From assembly GCF_003258365.1 (NCBI RefSeq), contig NZ_QHKM01000011.1, positions 57,467 through 121,466 of the forward strand: a stretch of 64,000 nucleotides of DNA, given 5' to 3'. The first letter of the stretch is position 1; the number at the start of each line of letters is the position of its first letter. The stretch is from Hymenobacter edaphi (GTDB taxonomy: Bacteria > Bacteroidota > Bacteroidia > Cytophagales > Hymenobacteraceae). Below the pieces are notes generated by a model. That model was not told where the DNA came from. It made no database searches and was given only the letters and a program-made list of their open reading frames with translations. A program made the position numbers and the translations under genes. Shown one piece after another: positions 43,714-51,759 of this stretch.

Positions 43714-44511
43714 ATGAACGATTCGCTCGTCATCATACCGACTTACAACGAACGGGAAAACGCCGAGCTGATCATCCGCAAGGTGTTTTCGCTGCCGAAG
43801 CTATTCGATGTGCTCATCATCGATGACGGCTCGCCCGATGGCACCGCCGACGTGGTGCGCAGCCTGCAGCACGAGTTTCAGGGGCGCCTGCACCTGGAGG
43901 AGCGCCGCGGCAAGCTGGGCCTGGGCACGGCTTACATTCACGGCTTCCGGTGGGCGCTGCGCCACGGCTACGGCTACATCTTCGAGATGGACGCCGACTT
44001 TTCCCACAACCCCGACGATTTGATTCGCCTCTACGAGGCCTGCGCCGTCGAGGGGCACGACATGGCCATCGGCTCGCGCTACATCACCGGCGTGAACGTG
44101 GTGAACTGGCCCATGGACCGCGTGCTGATGTCGTGGTTTGCTTCGGCCTACGTGCGCTTCGTCACCGGCATGCCCATCATGGACGCCACCGCCGGCTTCA
44201 AGTGCTACTCGGCCGCGGTGCTCGGCACCATCCTGGAAAACAAGATTCGCTTCGTGGGCTACGCCTTCCAGATCGAGATGAAGTGGCTGGCCTTCAAGTA
44301 CGGCTTCCGCATCAAGGAAGTGCCGATTATCTTCACCGACCGCACCCGCGGCGCCTCCAAGATGTCGAAGGGCATTTTCAAGGAAGCCCTGCTGGGCGTG
44401 GTGCAAATGAAGGTCGACAGCTGGTTCCGCCGCTTCCCGCGGCGGGGCGAAACGGCGGCTGCGGCCGCGCCCGCGACGACGGCCGCAACCCCGGCCCGGG
44501 AAACGCGGTAA
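43714..44511 (+). CDS. Polyprenol-phosphate mannosyltransferase-like GT2
   Basis: A 265-residue family-2 glycosyltransferase of the dolichol-phosphate-mannose-synthase type. VIIPTYNERENAEL at the N-terminus, the DDGSPDGTADVV and EMDADFSHNP (DAD) motifs and a GxxxxKxxSKG-like RTRGASKMSKG block are present. It likely loads mannose or glucose from a nucleotide sugar onto a membrane polyprenol phosphate. No membrane segments follow. ATG 43714 is used; the preceding in-frame ATG 43696 would include the promoter. The C-terminal Ala-rich tail ends before TerC. Confidence 0.9.
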   Translation: MNDSLVIIPTYNERENAELIIRKVFSLPKLFDVLIIDDGSPDGTADVVRSLQHEFQGRLHLEERRGKLGLGTAYIHGFRWALRHGYGYIFEMDADFSHNPDDLIRLYEACAVEGHDMAIGSRYITGVNVVNWPMDRVLMSWFASAYVRFVTGMPIMDATAGFKCYSAAVLGTILENKIRFVGYAFQIEMKWLAFKYGFRIKEVPIIFTDRTRGASKMSKGIFKEALLGVVQMKVDSWFRRFPRRGETAAAAAPATTAATPARETR

Positions 44512-44557
44512 GGGCTGACAACAGGCCGCCGCGGCGGCCATTTTACGGGCGCGCTGC

Positions 44558-45499
44558 ATGACGATTTCTCCCTGGTTCTGGGTTGGGTTCAACCTCTTCG
44601 TGCTGGCCATGCTGCTGCTGGACCTGCTGGTATTCAACCGCCAGGCCCACGTGGTGCGCATGCGCGAAGCCCTGAGCTGGAGCGCCTTCTGGATTGCCCT
44701 GTCGCTGGCCTTCAACTACCTGATCTACCGGGAAATGGGCCGGGAGGCGGCCATGAATTTCCTGACCGGCTACCTGCTGGAAAAGGCCCTGAGCGTGGAC
44801 AATCTGTTCGTGTTCCTGCTCATTTTCACCTACTTCAAGGTGCCGGCTCAGTACCAGCACCGCATCCTGTTCTGGGGCGTGCTGGGGGCGCTGGTGCTGC
44901 GGGCCGCGTTTATCGTGCTCGGGGCGGCGCTCATCAGCAAGTTCAGCTGGACGCTTTACCTGCTCGGGGCCTTCCTGGTGTATACCGGCGTGAAGATGGC
45001 CAGCAGCAGCGGCGACCCGAACATCGACCCGGAAAACAACCCGGTGGTGAAGTTCCTGAGCCGGCACCTGCCCATCACCGCGCGCTACGAGGGCGGCCGG
45101 TTTTTCGTGCGGCGCGAAAAGCTGCTCTTCGCCACGCCGCTGTTTGTGGTGCTGGTCATGGTGGAAACCACCGACGTGGTATTCGCCGCCGATTCCATTC
45201 CGGCCATCCTGGCCGTCACGCAGGATAAGTTTATCGTCTACACCTCCAACGTGTTTGCCCTGCTCGGACTGCGCGCCCTGTACTTCGCCCTGGCCGGGCT
45301 GATGACCCTGTTTCACTACCTGCACTACGGCCTCGCGCTTATCCTCGTGTTCATCGGCGGCAAGCTGCTGCTCCACGACTTTTTCGCGGTGCCCACGGAA
45401 TGGGCCCTGGGCGTTGTGGCGGCGCTGCTGGCGTTGTCGGTGGTCTTCTCGCTCGTGTTTCCGCGCAAGGAAGTGCCGCTGGAAGCGCCCGACGAATAG
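44558..45499 (+). CDS. TerC/Alx-family membrane protein
   Basis: A 313-residue integral membrane protein with about eight hydrophobic segments. LEKALSVDNLFVFLL and VVETTDVVFAADSIPAILAV are the conserved acidic intramembrane motifs of the TerC/Alx family, implicated in manganese export and metalation of secreted proteins. Length and order of motifs are normal. It sits 46 bases after the GT2 gene and ends at a bidirectional terminator. Confidence 0.95.
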   Translation: MTISPWFWVGFNLFVLAMLLLDLLVFNRQAHVVRMREALSWSAFWIALSLAFNYLIYREMGREAAMNFLTGYLLEKALSVDNLFVFLLIFTYFKVPAQYQHRILFWGVLGALVLRAAFIVLGAALISKFSWTLYLLGAFLVYTGVKMASSSGDPNIDPENNPVVKFLSRHLPITARYEGGRFFVRREKLLFATPLFVVLVMVETTDVVFAADSIPAILAVTQDKFIVYTSNVFALLGLRALYFALAGLMTLFHYLHYGLALILVFIGGKLLLHDFFAVPTEWALGVVAALLALSVVFSLVFPRKEVPLEAPDE

Positions 45500-45521
45500 C
45501 CGCCGCGCGGCACCCGCCCCT

Positions 45522-45565
45522 AAACACGAAGGCCGCCCGGTTTGCTCCGGGCGGCCTTCGTGTTT
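45522..45565. terminator. Bidirectional terminator between terC-like gene and GT51 fusion
   Basis: Perfect 19-base arms 45522-45540 and 45547-45565 with a 6-base loop; outer AAACACG/CGTGTTT supplies a short T-run in either direction. Confidence 0.9.
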
Positions 45566-45575
45566 GGGGGCGTGG

Positions 45576-47753
45576 CTAGTTTTTCGGCGGGGGGGCGGGG
45601 GCTTCGCCGGGCTGGGCGGCGTTGACGCCCGCGTCGGGGGCGCCGCCGGTATTGAGCAGGTCGATGAGGTTGATCGGGTCGAACTGGCTGCTGTCGGCCG
45701 CCACGACGCGCGTCGTATCGGGGCGCGGCGCAAAGGCCATGTAGCCGCGGGCGGGACCGGTCAGGCTCACGGAGCGGCTCAGGCCGTCGGCTTCGGCCTC
45801 CGGAATGTAGCCGCGGGCGGCCATGATGTCGGCAATCAGGCGGAAAAAGTAGCGCGTGCTGCGGCGCAGGTCGCCGTAGGCGTCAAACGACTGGCGGGCG
45901 TACTTGGGCTTGGGAATGATGCTGGCCAGGTACAGGCTTTCCTGCAGGTTGAGGTCGGCGGGCTGCTTGCCGTAGTAGAACCGGGCGGCCTCGCCCACGC
46001 CGTACACGCCCCGTTCGCCGCCGGGCCAGCGGTACTTGCTCGGGCCCCACTCGATGATGTTCAGGTACACCTCCATCATGCGCTCCTTGCTCACCAGGCG
46101 GGTGTTTTCGATCAGCCACACCATCAGCGCCTCCTCGGCCTTGCGGGCAATGGTTTTCTGCCGGGTCAGGAACACGTTCTTCACCAGCTGCATCGAGAGC
46201 GTGCTGCCGCCGCGGGCGAAGCGCTTTTCCTTCAGGTTCTGGATGGCCGACTTCACGAAGGCCTTTTCCATAAAGCCCTTGTGAGTGAAAAAGCGCGGGT
46301 CTTCGGCCGTGATGATGGCGTATTTCAGGTAGTTCGACACCTGGCTGAAGGGCACGAACTCGGGGTTGGAGGGACCCACGAGAAAGGTCTTGAGCGAATC
46401 GCCCTTGTCGTTGTAGGCCGTGTAGGGGAATTCCTGGTTGAGCAGGCGCAGGTCGGTGTTGCCGAAGCGCGTGATGCGGAAGTCGCTGCTCTTTTTCAGC
46501 GCGGAGTCGAACTTCAGGCTGTCGACCCGCTGCATGTCCAGCGCCAGGTTCATGCGGTACTGCAGCTTGCCGGTGCCCTGCATGCCCTGCACGGCCTCGA
46601 ACACGCCCTGCGGCAGCGAGGCGAAGAAGTCGGTAGCCGGCGTTTCGGCCGATTCCACGGTGGCCGCCAGCAGCAGGCCGCGCAGGCGCGGGCTGTAGTT
46701 GAGCGTGTTTTCGTCGTAGCGGCCCTTCAGATCGGCGGCGGTGCGCAGGCGGATGCTCACCTGCGGGTAGGCCTCGATTTTGTTGAGGCGCACTTTCGTG
46801 CCCTTGTCCAGGGCCAGGTAGTTCTGGCCCAGGGTGGCCACGAAGTCGATGCCGCCGCGGCGCACCACCACGTCGGAGTCCGAAATCTTGGGGTGGTTCA
46901 GGCGGAAGTTGCTGGCGGCGGCGGCCCCGCGCACGGTCAGCTGCTCGTCGTCGTAGTCCTTGCCGGCCAAACTCAGGTTCAGGGTATCGAACTGCACGCG
47001 GGCGCCGTAGCGGCGCTGCAGCAGCGGCAGAATGACGGGCTGCCGGTTCTGGCCGAACACCTGCACGTCGAGGTTTTCGTCGCCCTGCTCCACGTGGCCG
47101 GTCAGGCCGATGCGGTTCGTGACCGAGTCGAGCACCACGGTGAGCTGCCCGCTCAGGTCGCCGTCCTCGATGGCCAGCTGGGGCATGGTGAGCGTGGCCG
47201 TGTGGCGCGGGCTGCGGTAGGTGACGAGAAAGTCGCGGAAATCGGCCTGGCCGGGAATGTTGTCGAGGCCCGCGTCGAGCAGCTGGTTGAGCACGGCGCC
47301 GTAGTTGGTGCCCTTGGTCGTGTCGCGCTTGACGGCGGTGACGGCCCCGCGCTTCTTGAGCAGGAAGCCGTAGTTGTCGTCGCCGGCGGCGGTTTTCAGG
47401 GCGCGCAGGCGGGCCTGGTGAATCTGCAGGTCGCTGAACACCGGGCGCCGGGCAAACAAGGAGCGCAGCGAAATGCTGGCGGTGATGCGCTGGGCGGTGA
47501 GCAGCGTGTCGCGCAGGCCCTCGGTGGGCACCAGGCTCACCCCGCTGATCTGCACCGTGTTCAGGTCGGTGAAGGCGGCCGGGCCCAGGCCCAGGGTCAC
47601 CGGGTACTTGCGCTCCACCTTGGTTTTGACTTCGCCCAGGGCGTAGCGCAGCAGCTGTTCGCGCTTGAGCAGAAAAATCCCCAGCCCGATGAGCAGCACC
47701 GCTGCCACCGAGCCCAGGCTCCAGTACAATATTTTCTTGGTCTTCGGCTTCAC
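45576..47753 (-). CDS. AsmA-like/GT51 peptidoglycan glycosyltransferase fusion
   Basis: A 725-residue membrane-anchored protein. Residues 1-35 form an N-terminal anchor (ILYWSLGSVAAVLLIGLGIF); about 50-420 is a beta-rich region resembling AsmA/DUF748-type intermembrane domains (SGVSLVPTEGLRDTLLTAQRI). About 460-640 is a GT51 domain: Glu484 in ITAEDPRFFTHKG, RGGSTLSMQLVKN, and IEWGPSKYRWPGG. No transpeptidase domain follows; the tail is Pro/Ala-rich. This monofunctional glycosyltransferase would polymerise lipid II. Start GTG 47753. Convergent with the TerC gene across a bidirectional terminator. Confidence 0.85.
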   Translation of the reverse strand: MKPKTKKILYWSLGSVAAVLLIGLGIFLLKREQLLRYALGEVKTKVERKYPVTLGLGPAAFTDLNTVQISGVSLVPTEGLRDTLLTAQRITASISLRSLFARRPVFSDLQIHQARLRALKTAAGDDNYGFLLKKRGAVTAVKRDTTKGTNYGAVLNQLLDAGLDNIPGQADFRDFLVTYRSPRHTATLTMPQLAIEDGDLSGQLTVVLDSVTNRIGLTGHVEQGDENLDVQVFGQNRQPVILPLLQRRYGARVQFDTLNLSLAGKDYDDEQLTVRGAAAASNFRLNHPKISDSDVVVRRGGIDFVATLGQNYLALDKGTKVRLNKIEAYPQVSIRLRTAADLKGRYDENTLNYSPRLRGLLLAATVESAETPATDFFASLPQGVFEAVQGMQGTGKLQYRMNLALDMQRVDSLKFDSALKKSSDFRITRFGNTDLRLLNQEFPYTAYNDKGDSLKTFLVGPSNPEFVPFSQVSNYLKYAIITAEDPRFFTHKGFMEKAFVKSAIQNLKEKRFARGGSTLSMQLVKNVFLTRQKTIARKAEEALMVWLIENTRLVSKERMMEVYLNIIEWGPSKYRWPGGERGVYGVGEAARFYYGKQPADLNLQESLYLASIIPKPKYARQSFDAYGDLRRSTRYFFRLIADIMAARGYIPEAEADGLSRSVSLTGPARGYMAFAPRPDTTRVVAADSSQFDPINLIDLLNTGGAPDAGVNAAQPGEAPAPPPKN

Positions 47754-47867
47754 GCGGGGGTCGAGAGAGGGTATTGGACGGCGGCCCGGGCCATTTTCGT
47801 GCCGGCCCGGCGCTGCCCCTGGAACAAAAGTACCATAAACTGCCCCTACGCGCCGAGCTTCTTTGCG

Positions 47868-47898
47868 TTGCCGGGGCCGCCGGGCCTCGCTACCTTCG
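47868..47898 (+). promoter_or_regulatory. Candidate promoter of purB
   Basis: TTG at 47868-47870, spacer of 20, TACCTTCG at 47891-47898 (one mismatch to TAnnTTTG). It gives a leader of about 90 bases to the ATG at 47994. Confidence 0.45.
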
Positions 47899-47993
47899 CC
47901 CCCGAATCAAGCCGGAGTGCCGCCGCGGGCAGGCAGGAGCCAGTGCTTCAGCGTCTGAAACCCCGGTGGCGGGCTCCGCAGTTCCGCCCCATC

Positions 47994-49346
47994 ATGCTGC
48001 ACGACGCGCTGACGCCCCTTTCCGCCCTCTCGCCCCTCGACGGCCGCTACCGCCGCCAGACCGCCCCGCTCGCCCCGTATTTTTCCGAGCTGGCCCTGAT
48101 CCGCTACCGCGTGCTGGTGGAAGTGGAGTACTTCATTGCCCTCTGCGAGCTGCCGCTGCCCCAGCTCACCGGCGTCGACCGGGCCGCGTACGAGCCGCTG
48201 CGCCGCCTCTACCAGGACTTCACCGAGGCCGACGCGGAGGCCATCAAGGCCCACGAGCGCGTGACCAACCACGACGTGAAAGCCGTGGAATACTGGCTGC
48301 GCGACCAGTTCACCGGCCTGGGCCTGGACGAGTACCTGGAGTTTATCCACTTCGGCCTCACCTCGCAGGACGTGAACAACACCGCCGTGCCGCTGAGCCT
48401 GCGCGAGGCCCTGCAGCGCGAAATCTTGCCCGCCTACGAGCAGCTGGCCGACCAGCTCCGCTCATTCGTGGCCCAGTGGGCCGCGGTGCCCATGCTGGCC
48501 CGCACCCACGGGCAGCCCGCCTCCCCCACCCGCCTGGGCAAGGAGCTGGACGTGTTTGTGGCGCGCCTCGAAGCCCAGCTGCACCAGTTGAAGCAGGTGC
48601 CCTACGGCGCCAAGTTTGGCGGGGCCACCGGCAACTTCAACGCCCACTACGTGGCCTACCCCGACGTGGACTGGCACGCGTTCGGTACGCGGTTCGTGAA
48701 CGAGCAGCTGGGGCTGCACCGCTCCTTCCCCACCACCCAGATCGAGCACTACGACCACCTGGCGGCCACCTGCGACGGGCTTAAGCGCCTCAATACCATC
48801 CTCATCGACCTGGCGCGCGACGTGTGGCAGTACATTTCGCTGGGCTACTTCCGCCAGCAGGTGAAGGCCGGCGAAGTGGGTTCCTCGGCCATGCCGCACA
48901 AGGTCAACCCCATCGACTTCGAAAACGCCGAGGGCAACCTGGGCCTGGCCAACGCCGTGCTGGAGCACCTGGCGGCCAAGCTGCCGATTTCGCGCCTGCA
49001 GCGCGACTTAACGGACTCTACCGTGCTACGCAATCTGGGCGTGCCGCTGGGCCACATCCTGATTTCGCTCACGGCCCTGCAGCGCGGCCTGGGCAAGCTG
49101 GCCCTCGACGAAACCGCCCTGCGCCGCGACCTGGAAGCCAACTGGGCCGTGGTGGCCGAGGCCATTCAGACCATTCTGCGCCGCGAGCGGTACCCCGACC
49201 CCTACAACGCCCTCAAGGCCCTGACCCGCACCGGCACCGCCATTTCAGCCGCGGCCATCAGCGAGTTTGTGGAGGAGCTGGCCGTGAGCGACGCCGTGAA
49301 AGCGGAACTGCGCGGCATCACGCCCTGGAACTACGTGGGCGCCTAA
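47994..49346 (+). CDS. purB: Adenylosuccinate lyase
   Basis: A 450-residue fumarase/aspartase-superfamily enzyme that removes fumarate from SAICAR and adenylosuccinate in purine synthesis. The superfamily signature GSSAMPHKVNP is intact and is preceded by the TSQDVNN and MLARTHGQPA substrate-binding blocks. Length is normal for the E. coli-type long PurB. ATG 47994 (MLHDALTPLSALSPLDGRY) gives the expected N-terminus. Divergent from the GT51 fusion. Confidence 0.97.
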   Translation: MLHDALTPLSALSPLDGRYRRQTAPLAPYFSELALIRYRVLVEVEYFIALCELPLPQLTGVDRAAYEPLRRLYQDFTEADAEAIKAHERVTNHDVKAVEYWLRDQFTGLGLDEYLEFIHFGLTSQDVNNTAVPLSLREALQREILPAYEQLADQLRSFVAQWAAVPMLARTHGQPASPTRLGKELDVFVARLEAQLHQLKQVPYGAKFGGATGNFNAHYVAYPDVDWHAFGTRFVNEQLGLHRSFPTTQIEHYDHLAATCDGLKRLNTILIDLARDVWQYISLGYFRQQVKAGEVGSSAMPHKVNPIDFENAEGNLGLANAVLEHLAAKLPISRLQRDLTDSTVLRNLGVPLGHILISLTALQRGLGKLALDETALRRDLEANWAVVAEAIQTILRRERYPDPYNALKALTRTGTAISAAAISEFVEELAVSDAVKAELRGITPWNYVGA

Positions 49347-49372
49347 GTTCGTCCGGCTTCGGCCCCGCCAAG

Positions 49373-49403
49373 ATGCCCCGCCCACATGAAGCGGGGCATT
49401 TTG
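49373..49403 (+). terminator. Rho-independent terminator after purB
   Basis: Arms ATGCCCCGC and GCGGGGCAT (49373-49381, 49391-49399) followed by TTTT. Beyond it, 49404-49642 is AT-rich with no recognisable gene and probably holds the promoter of the LuxR pair. Confidence 0.85.
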
Positions 49404-49642
49404 GTTTCCCAATGTCCCATTGAGCCTGCAATAAGCTTCTCTGATTAGCAGTGAGTTAAGAAGGCCACTCTCAATTTGAGACAAAAACCAGTAATAATAT
49501 TTGATATACATGATTTTATGATGAAGATTGTACATCATCTAAACGAATGATCTGTGGCGTAGGCCGCTGGCGCAGGATTGTTTCGGCTGGATTTCCCGTC
49601 CCCGGACGCTGCTTTTTGGCAGCCTCCTACTCCGCGCCTATT

Positions 49643-50314
49643 ATGACCACCGAACAGCAGCGCATGCAAGACTGCATTGCCGCCATTGCCTCCACCGCCG
49701 ACTTTCACCCGGGCATCCTGATCGTTCACCACATTCCGAGTACCACGGTGGCTTATATGTCGCGCCGCGGGCTGCAGCTGCTCGGCATCACCGCCGAGGA
49801 GCTGCAGGCCCTGGGCGCCGACTACCACCAGCGTTTTTTCAACCCCGAGGACGCGGCCGAATACGCCCCGAAGCTCTGGGCGCTGGTGGCGCAAAACGAT
49901 TTCGAGCAGGTAATTTCGTTTTTTCAGCAGGTGCGCACCCTTGAAAGCCCCGACTGGAGCCTCTACCTGAGCGCCGCCCGCCTGCTGCTGCGCGGCGACG
50001 ACGGCCTGCCGCTGCTGCTGCTCTCCAACTCCTGCGCCATCGACCCGAGCAGCCACATTCCGCTGAAAGTGCAGCGCCTGGTCGACGAAAACAACTTTCT
50101 GCGGCAGCACGCCGCCACGTTTGCCAGCCTTACCGGGCGCGAGCGGGAGGTGCTGCGCCTGCTGGCGCTGGGCCACAGCGCCCCCGAAATTGCCAAGGTG
50201 CTCTTTATATCGGCCCAAACCGCCGAAACCCACCGCCGTAACATCCGCCAGAAGCTCGGGGCGGAGTCGGCGTTTGAGCTGGGCCAGTTTGCCCGGGCCT
50301 TCGATCTGATTTAA
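49643..50314 (+). CDS. LuxR-type transcriptional regulator, first of a tandem pair
   Basis: A 223-residue regulator. Residues about 10-140 look like a PAS-type sensor (STADFHPGILIVH, YMSRRGLQLLG, RFFNPEDAAEY). The C-terminal HTH is a GerE/LuxR domain (SLTGREREVLRLLALG, ETHRRNIRQKLGA). ATG 49643 is preferred over an in-frame start 96 bases upstream. The next gene is a close paralogue. No histidine kinase or autoinducer synthase is adjacent. Its ligand is unknown; the PAS-like sensor points to a redox, small-molecule or light input. Confidence 0.9.
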   Translation: MTTEQQRMQDCIAAIASTADFHPGILIVHHIPSTTVAYMSRRGLQLLGITAEELQALGADYHQRFFNPEDAAEYAPKLWALVAQNDFEQVISFFQQVRTLESPDWSLYLSAARLLLRGDDGLPLLLLSNSCAIDPSSHIPLKVQRLVDENNFLRQHAATFASLTGREREVLRLLALGHSAPEIAKVLFISAQTAETHRRNIRQKLGAESAFELGQFARAFDLI

Positions 50315-50368
50315 ACCGCCGCCCCAACGGCGGATTACTACGCGCTTGCTTACTGCTGCTCCACCGTT

Positions 50369-51103
50369 ATGTCCCATTCCGACGCTTCTGCACCCCTGCT
50401 CGTGCCCGCCACCGAGCAGCACCCCGCCACTGCCCGGCAGCGGGCCCGCATAGCCGCCGCCGTGGCCGAAATTGCCGCCACCGCCGACCTGCATCCCGGC
50501 GTTATTATCATTGCCAACCTGCTCATCGACCGCGTCGAGTACATGTCGCAGCGCGGCCTGCTGGAGCTGCGCACTACGCTGCCCGAGCTGCAGGCGCTGG
50601 GCCCGGGCTACTGGGAAACGTACTTCAACCCCACCGACTCCGCCGACCTTCTGCCCAAAGTGTACGCGATGATTCAGAACCCCGACCCGTGGGCGGTGGT
50701 GAGCATATTTCAGCAGGTGCGCATTGCCGAAGACCGGGGCTACGTGTGGCACCTGAGCGCCACGCGGGTACTGCTGCGCGACGAGGACACCGGCCAGCCC
50801 CTGCTGCTGGTCACCTCGTCGGTGCCCGTGGACCCGCTGCACCACGTCACGCACAAAGTGAGCCGGCTGCTGGAAGAAAACAACTTCCTGCGCCTGAATG
50901 CCCCGCGCTTCGCCACGCTCACCGGGCGCGAGCGGGAGGTGCTGCGGCTACTGGTGCTGGGCCACAGCGCCCCCGAAATTGCCAAGGCGCTTTTCATTGC
51001 CCAGCAAACGGCCGAAACGCACCGGCGCAACATCCGCCAGAAGCTCGGCGCCGATTCCCTGTTTGAGCTGAGCCAGTACGCGCGCGCCTTCGACCTGATC
51101 TAG
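50369..51103 (+). CDS. LuxR-type transcriptional regulator, second of a tandem pair
   Basis: A 244-residue paralogue of the preceding regulator: the blocks TADLHPGVIII, YMSQRGLLEL, NNFLRLN and the C-terminal LTGREREVLRLL and ETHRRNIRQKLGAD are nearly identical. An N-terminal extension of about 25 residues is Ala/Pro-rich. The 54-base spacing to the first gene suggests co-transcription. A strong hairpin at 51131 follows the gene. Confidence 0.9.
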   Translation: MSHSDASAPLLVPATEQHPATARQRARIAAAVAEIAATADLHPGVIIIANLLIDRVEYMSQRGLLELRTTLPELQALGPGYWETYFNPTDSADLLPKVYAMIQNPDPWAVVSIFQQVRIAEDRGYVWHLSATRVLLRDEDTGQPLLLVTSSVPVDPLHHVTHKVSRLLEENNFLRLNAPRFATLTGREREVLRLLVLGHSAPEIAKALFIAQQTAETHRRNIRQKLGADSLFELSQYARAFDLI

Positions 51104-51130
51104 GCCTCTGGGTACGTTGAGCGCCGTCAA

Positions 51131-51201
51131 GGCCGCGCCGGGCGCCGCAGCTCTACCGCTTCGTTGAATCGTGCGGTAGAGCTGCGGCGCCCGGCGCGGC
51201 C
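51131..51201. repeat. Perfect 29-bp inverted repeat
   Basis: Arms 51131-51159 and 51173-51201 are exact complements around a 13-base loop, GC-rich in the outer part (GGCCGCGCCGGGCGCCGCAG) and containing CTCTACCGC at the inner end. It lies 27 bases after the second LuxR gene. It lacks a T-run. CTCTACCG also occurs in the hairpin at 6143, so it may be a relative of that family. Confidence 0.9.
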
Positions 51202-51203
51202 TG

Positions 51204-51759
51204 GGGTGCATCGGGCACCCATTGCGTTTTCAGCCCCGGCCGAATCCTGCTGCACCGGCTCCGGCAGCGGGTAGCCGGAGCCGCGGGGCGGCCGCCCGGC
51301 AGCTCCGTGCAGCGACGTCCCGGCCCCTCGCAGGCAATTATATTATTTCCTTTAAAGATGAAAAATACCCGAAAGTGGGTATTGGATCCGGGTGGCTTAC
51401 CCGGCAATTTTGCTGTACTCAACTGGCGCCGGAATGTGGTGTTGGGCGGCCTATCAGCTTGTTGCCCTGCTGGTACGCTTCGTGCCCTAATTCCGCCCGT
51501 ACGCACTGTGTTGGCTGCCGACTGGCGGCCTCTCTTTTCTACCTGCCGCTGCCTGCCCGGCCAGTCAGCGCTGATGCTTCCGGCAGACGAGTCCGCCTTT
51601 TGGGCCCTTGACCCTGCTCCTGCCCCGCCGGCTGCCAGCTATAAGACAAACGGATTCTGCCCCGCGCGCCCGTGGCCTGCCTACGGGCGCGCGCGCCTTG
51701 ACTTGTTGGGCCTTCTCGGCCCGGCGTGAATACATCCACCTTTTCCCACTGAGTCGCTT
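51204..51759. other. Gene-free region upstream of the T9SS protein, with candidate operator
   Basis: About 555 bases without a credible gene; short ORFs here look non-coding. At 51364-51383 a palindrome AATACCC/GGGTATT encloses GAAAGT. A near-copy (ATACCCGAAAG..GGTATTG, 18 of 20 bases identical) lies at 56524-56543. The A/T-rich run 51335-51365 just before the first copy could hold a promoter. Confidence 0.5.

Noticed and set aside
45414..49346. 1310-codon plus-strand ORF running across terC end, the GT51 gene (antisense) and purB
   Set aside because: Only its last third is purB; the upstream part is antisense to the GT51 fusion. The purB start at 47994 is clear.
51222..51729. Short ORFs (about 115-140 codons) in the gap before the T9SS gene
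   Set aside because: Overlapping frames with no motif, poor starts and low-complexity translation; the operator-like palindrome is the better-supported feature.
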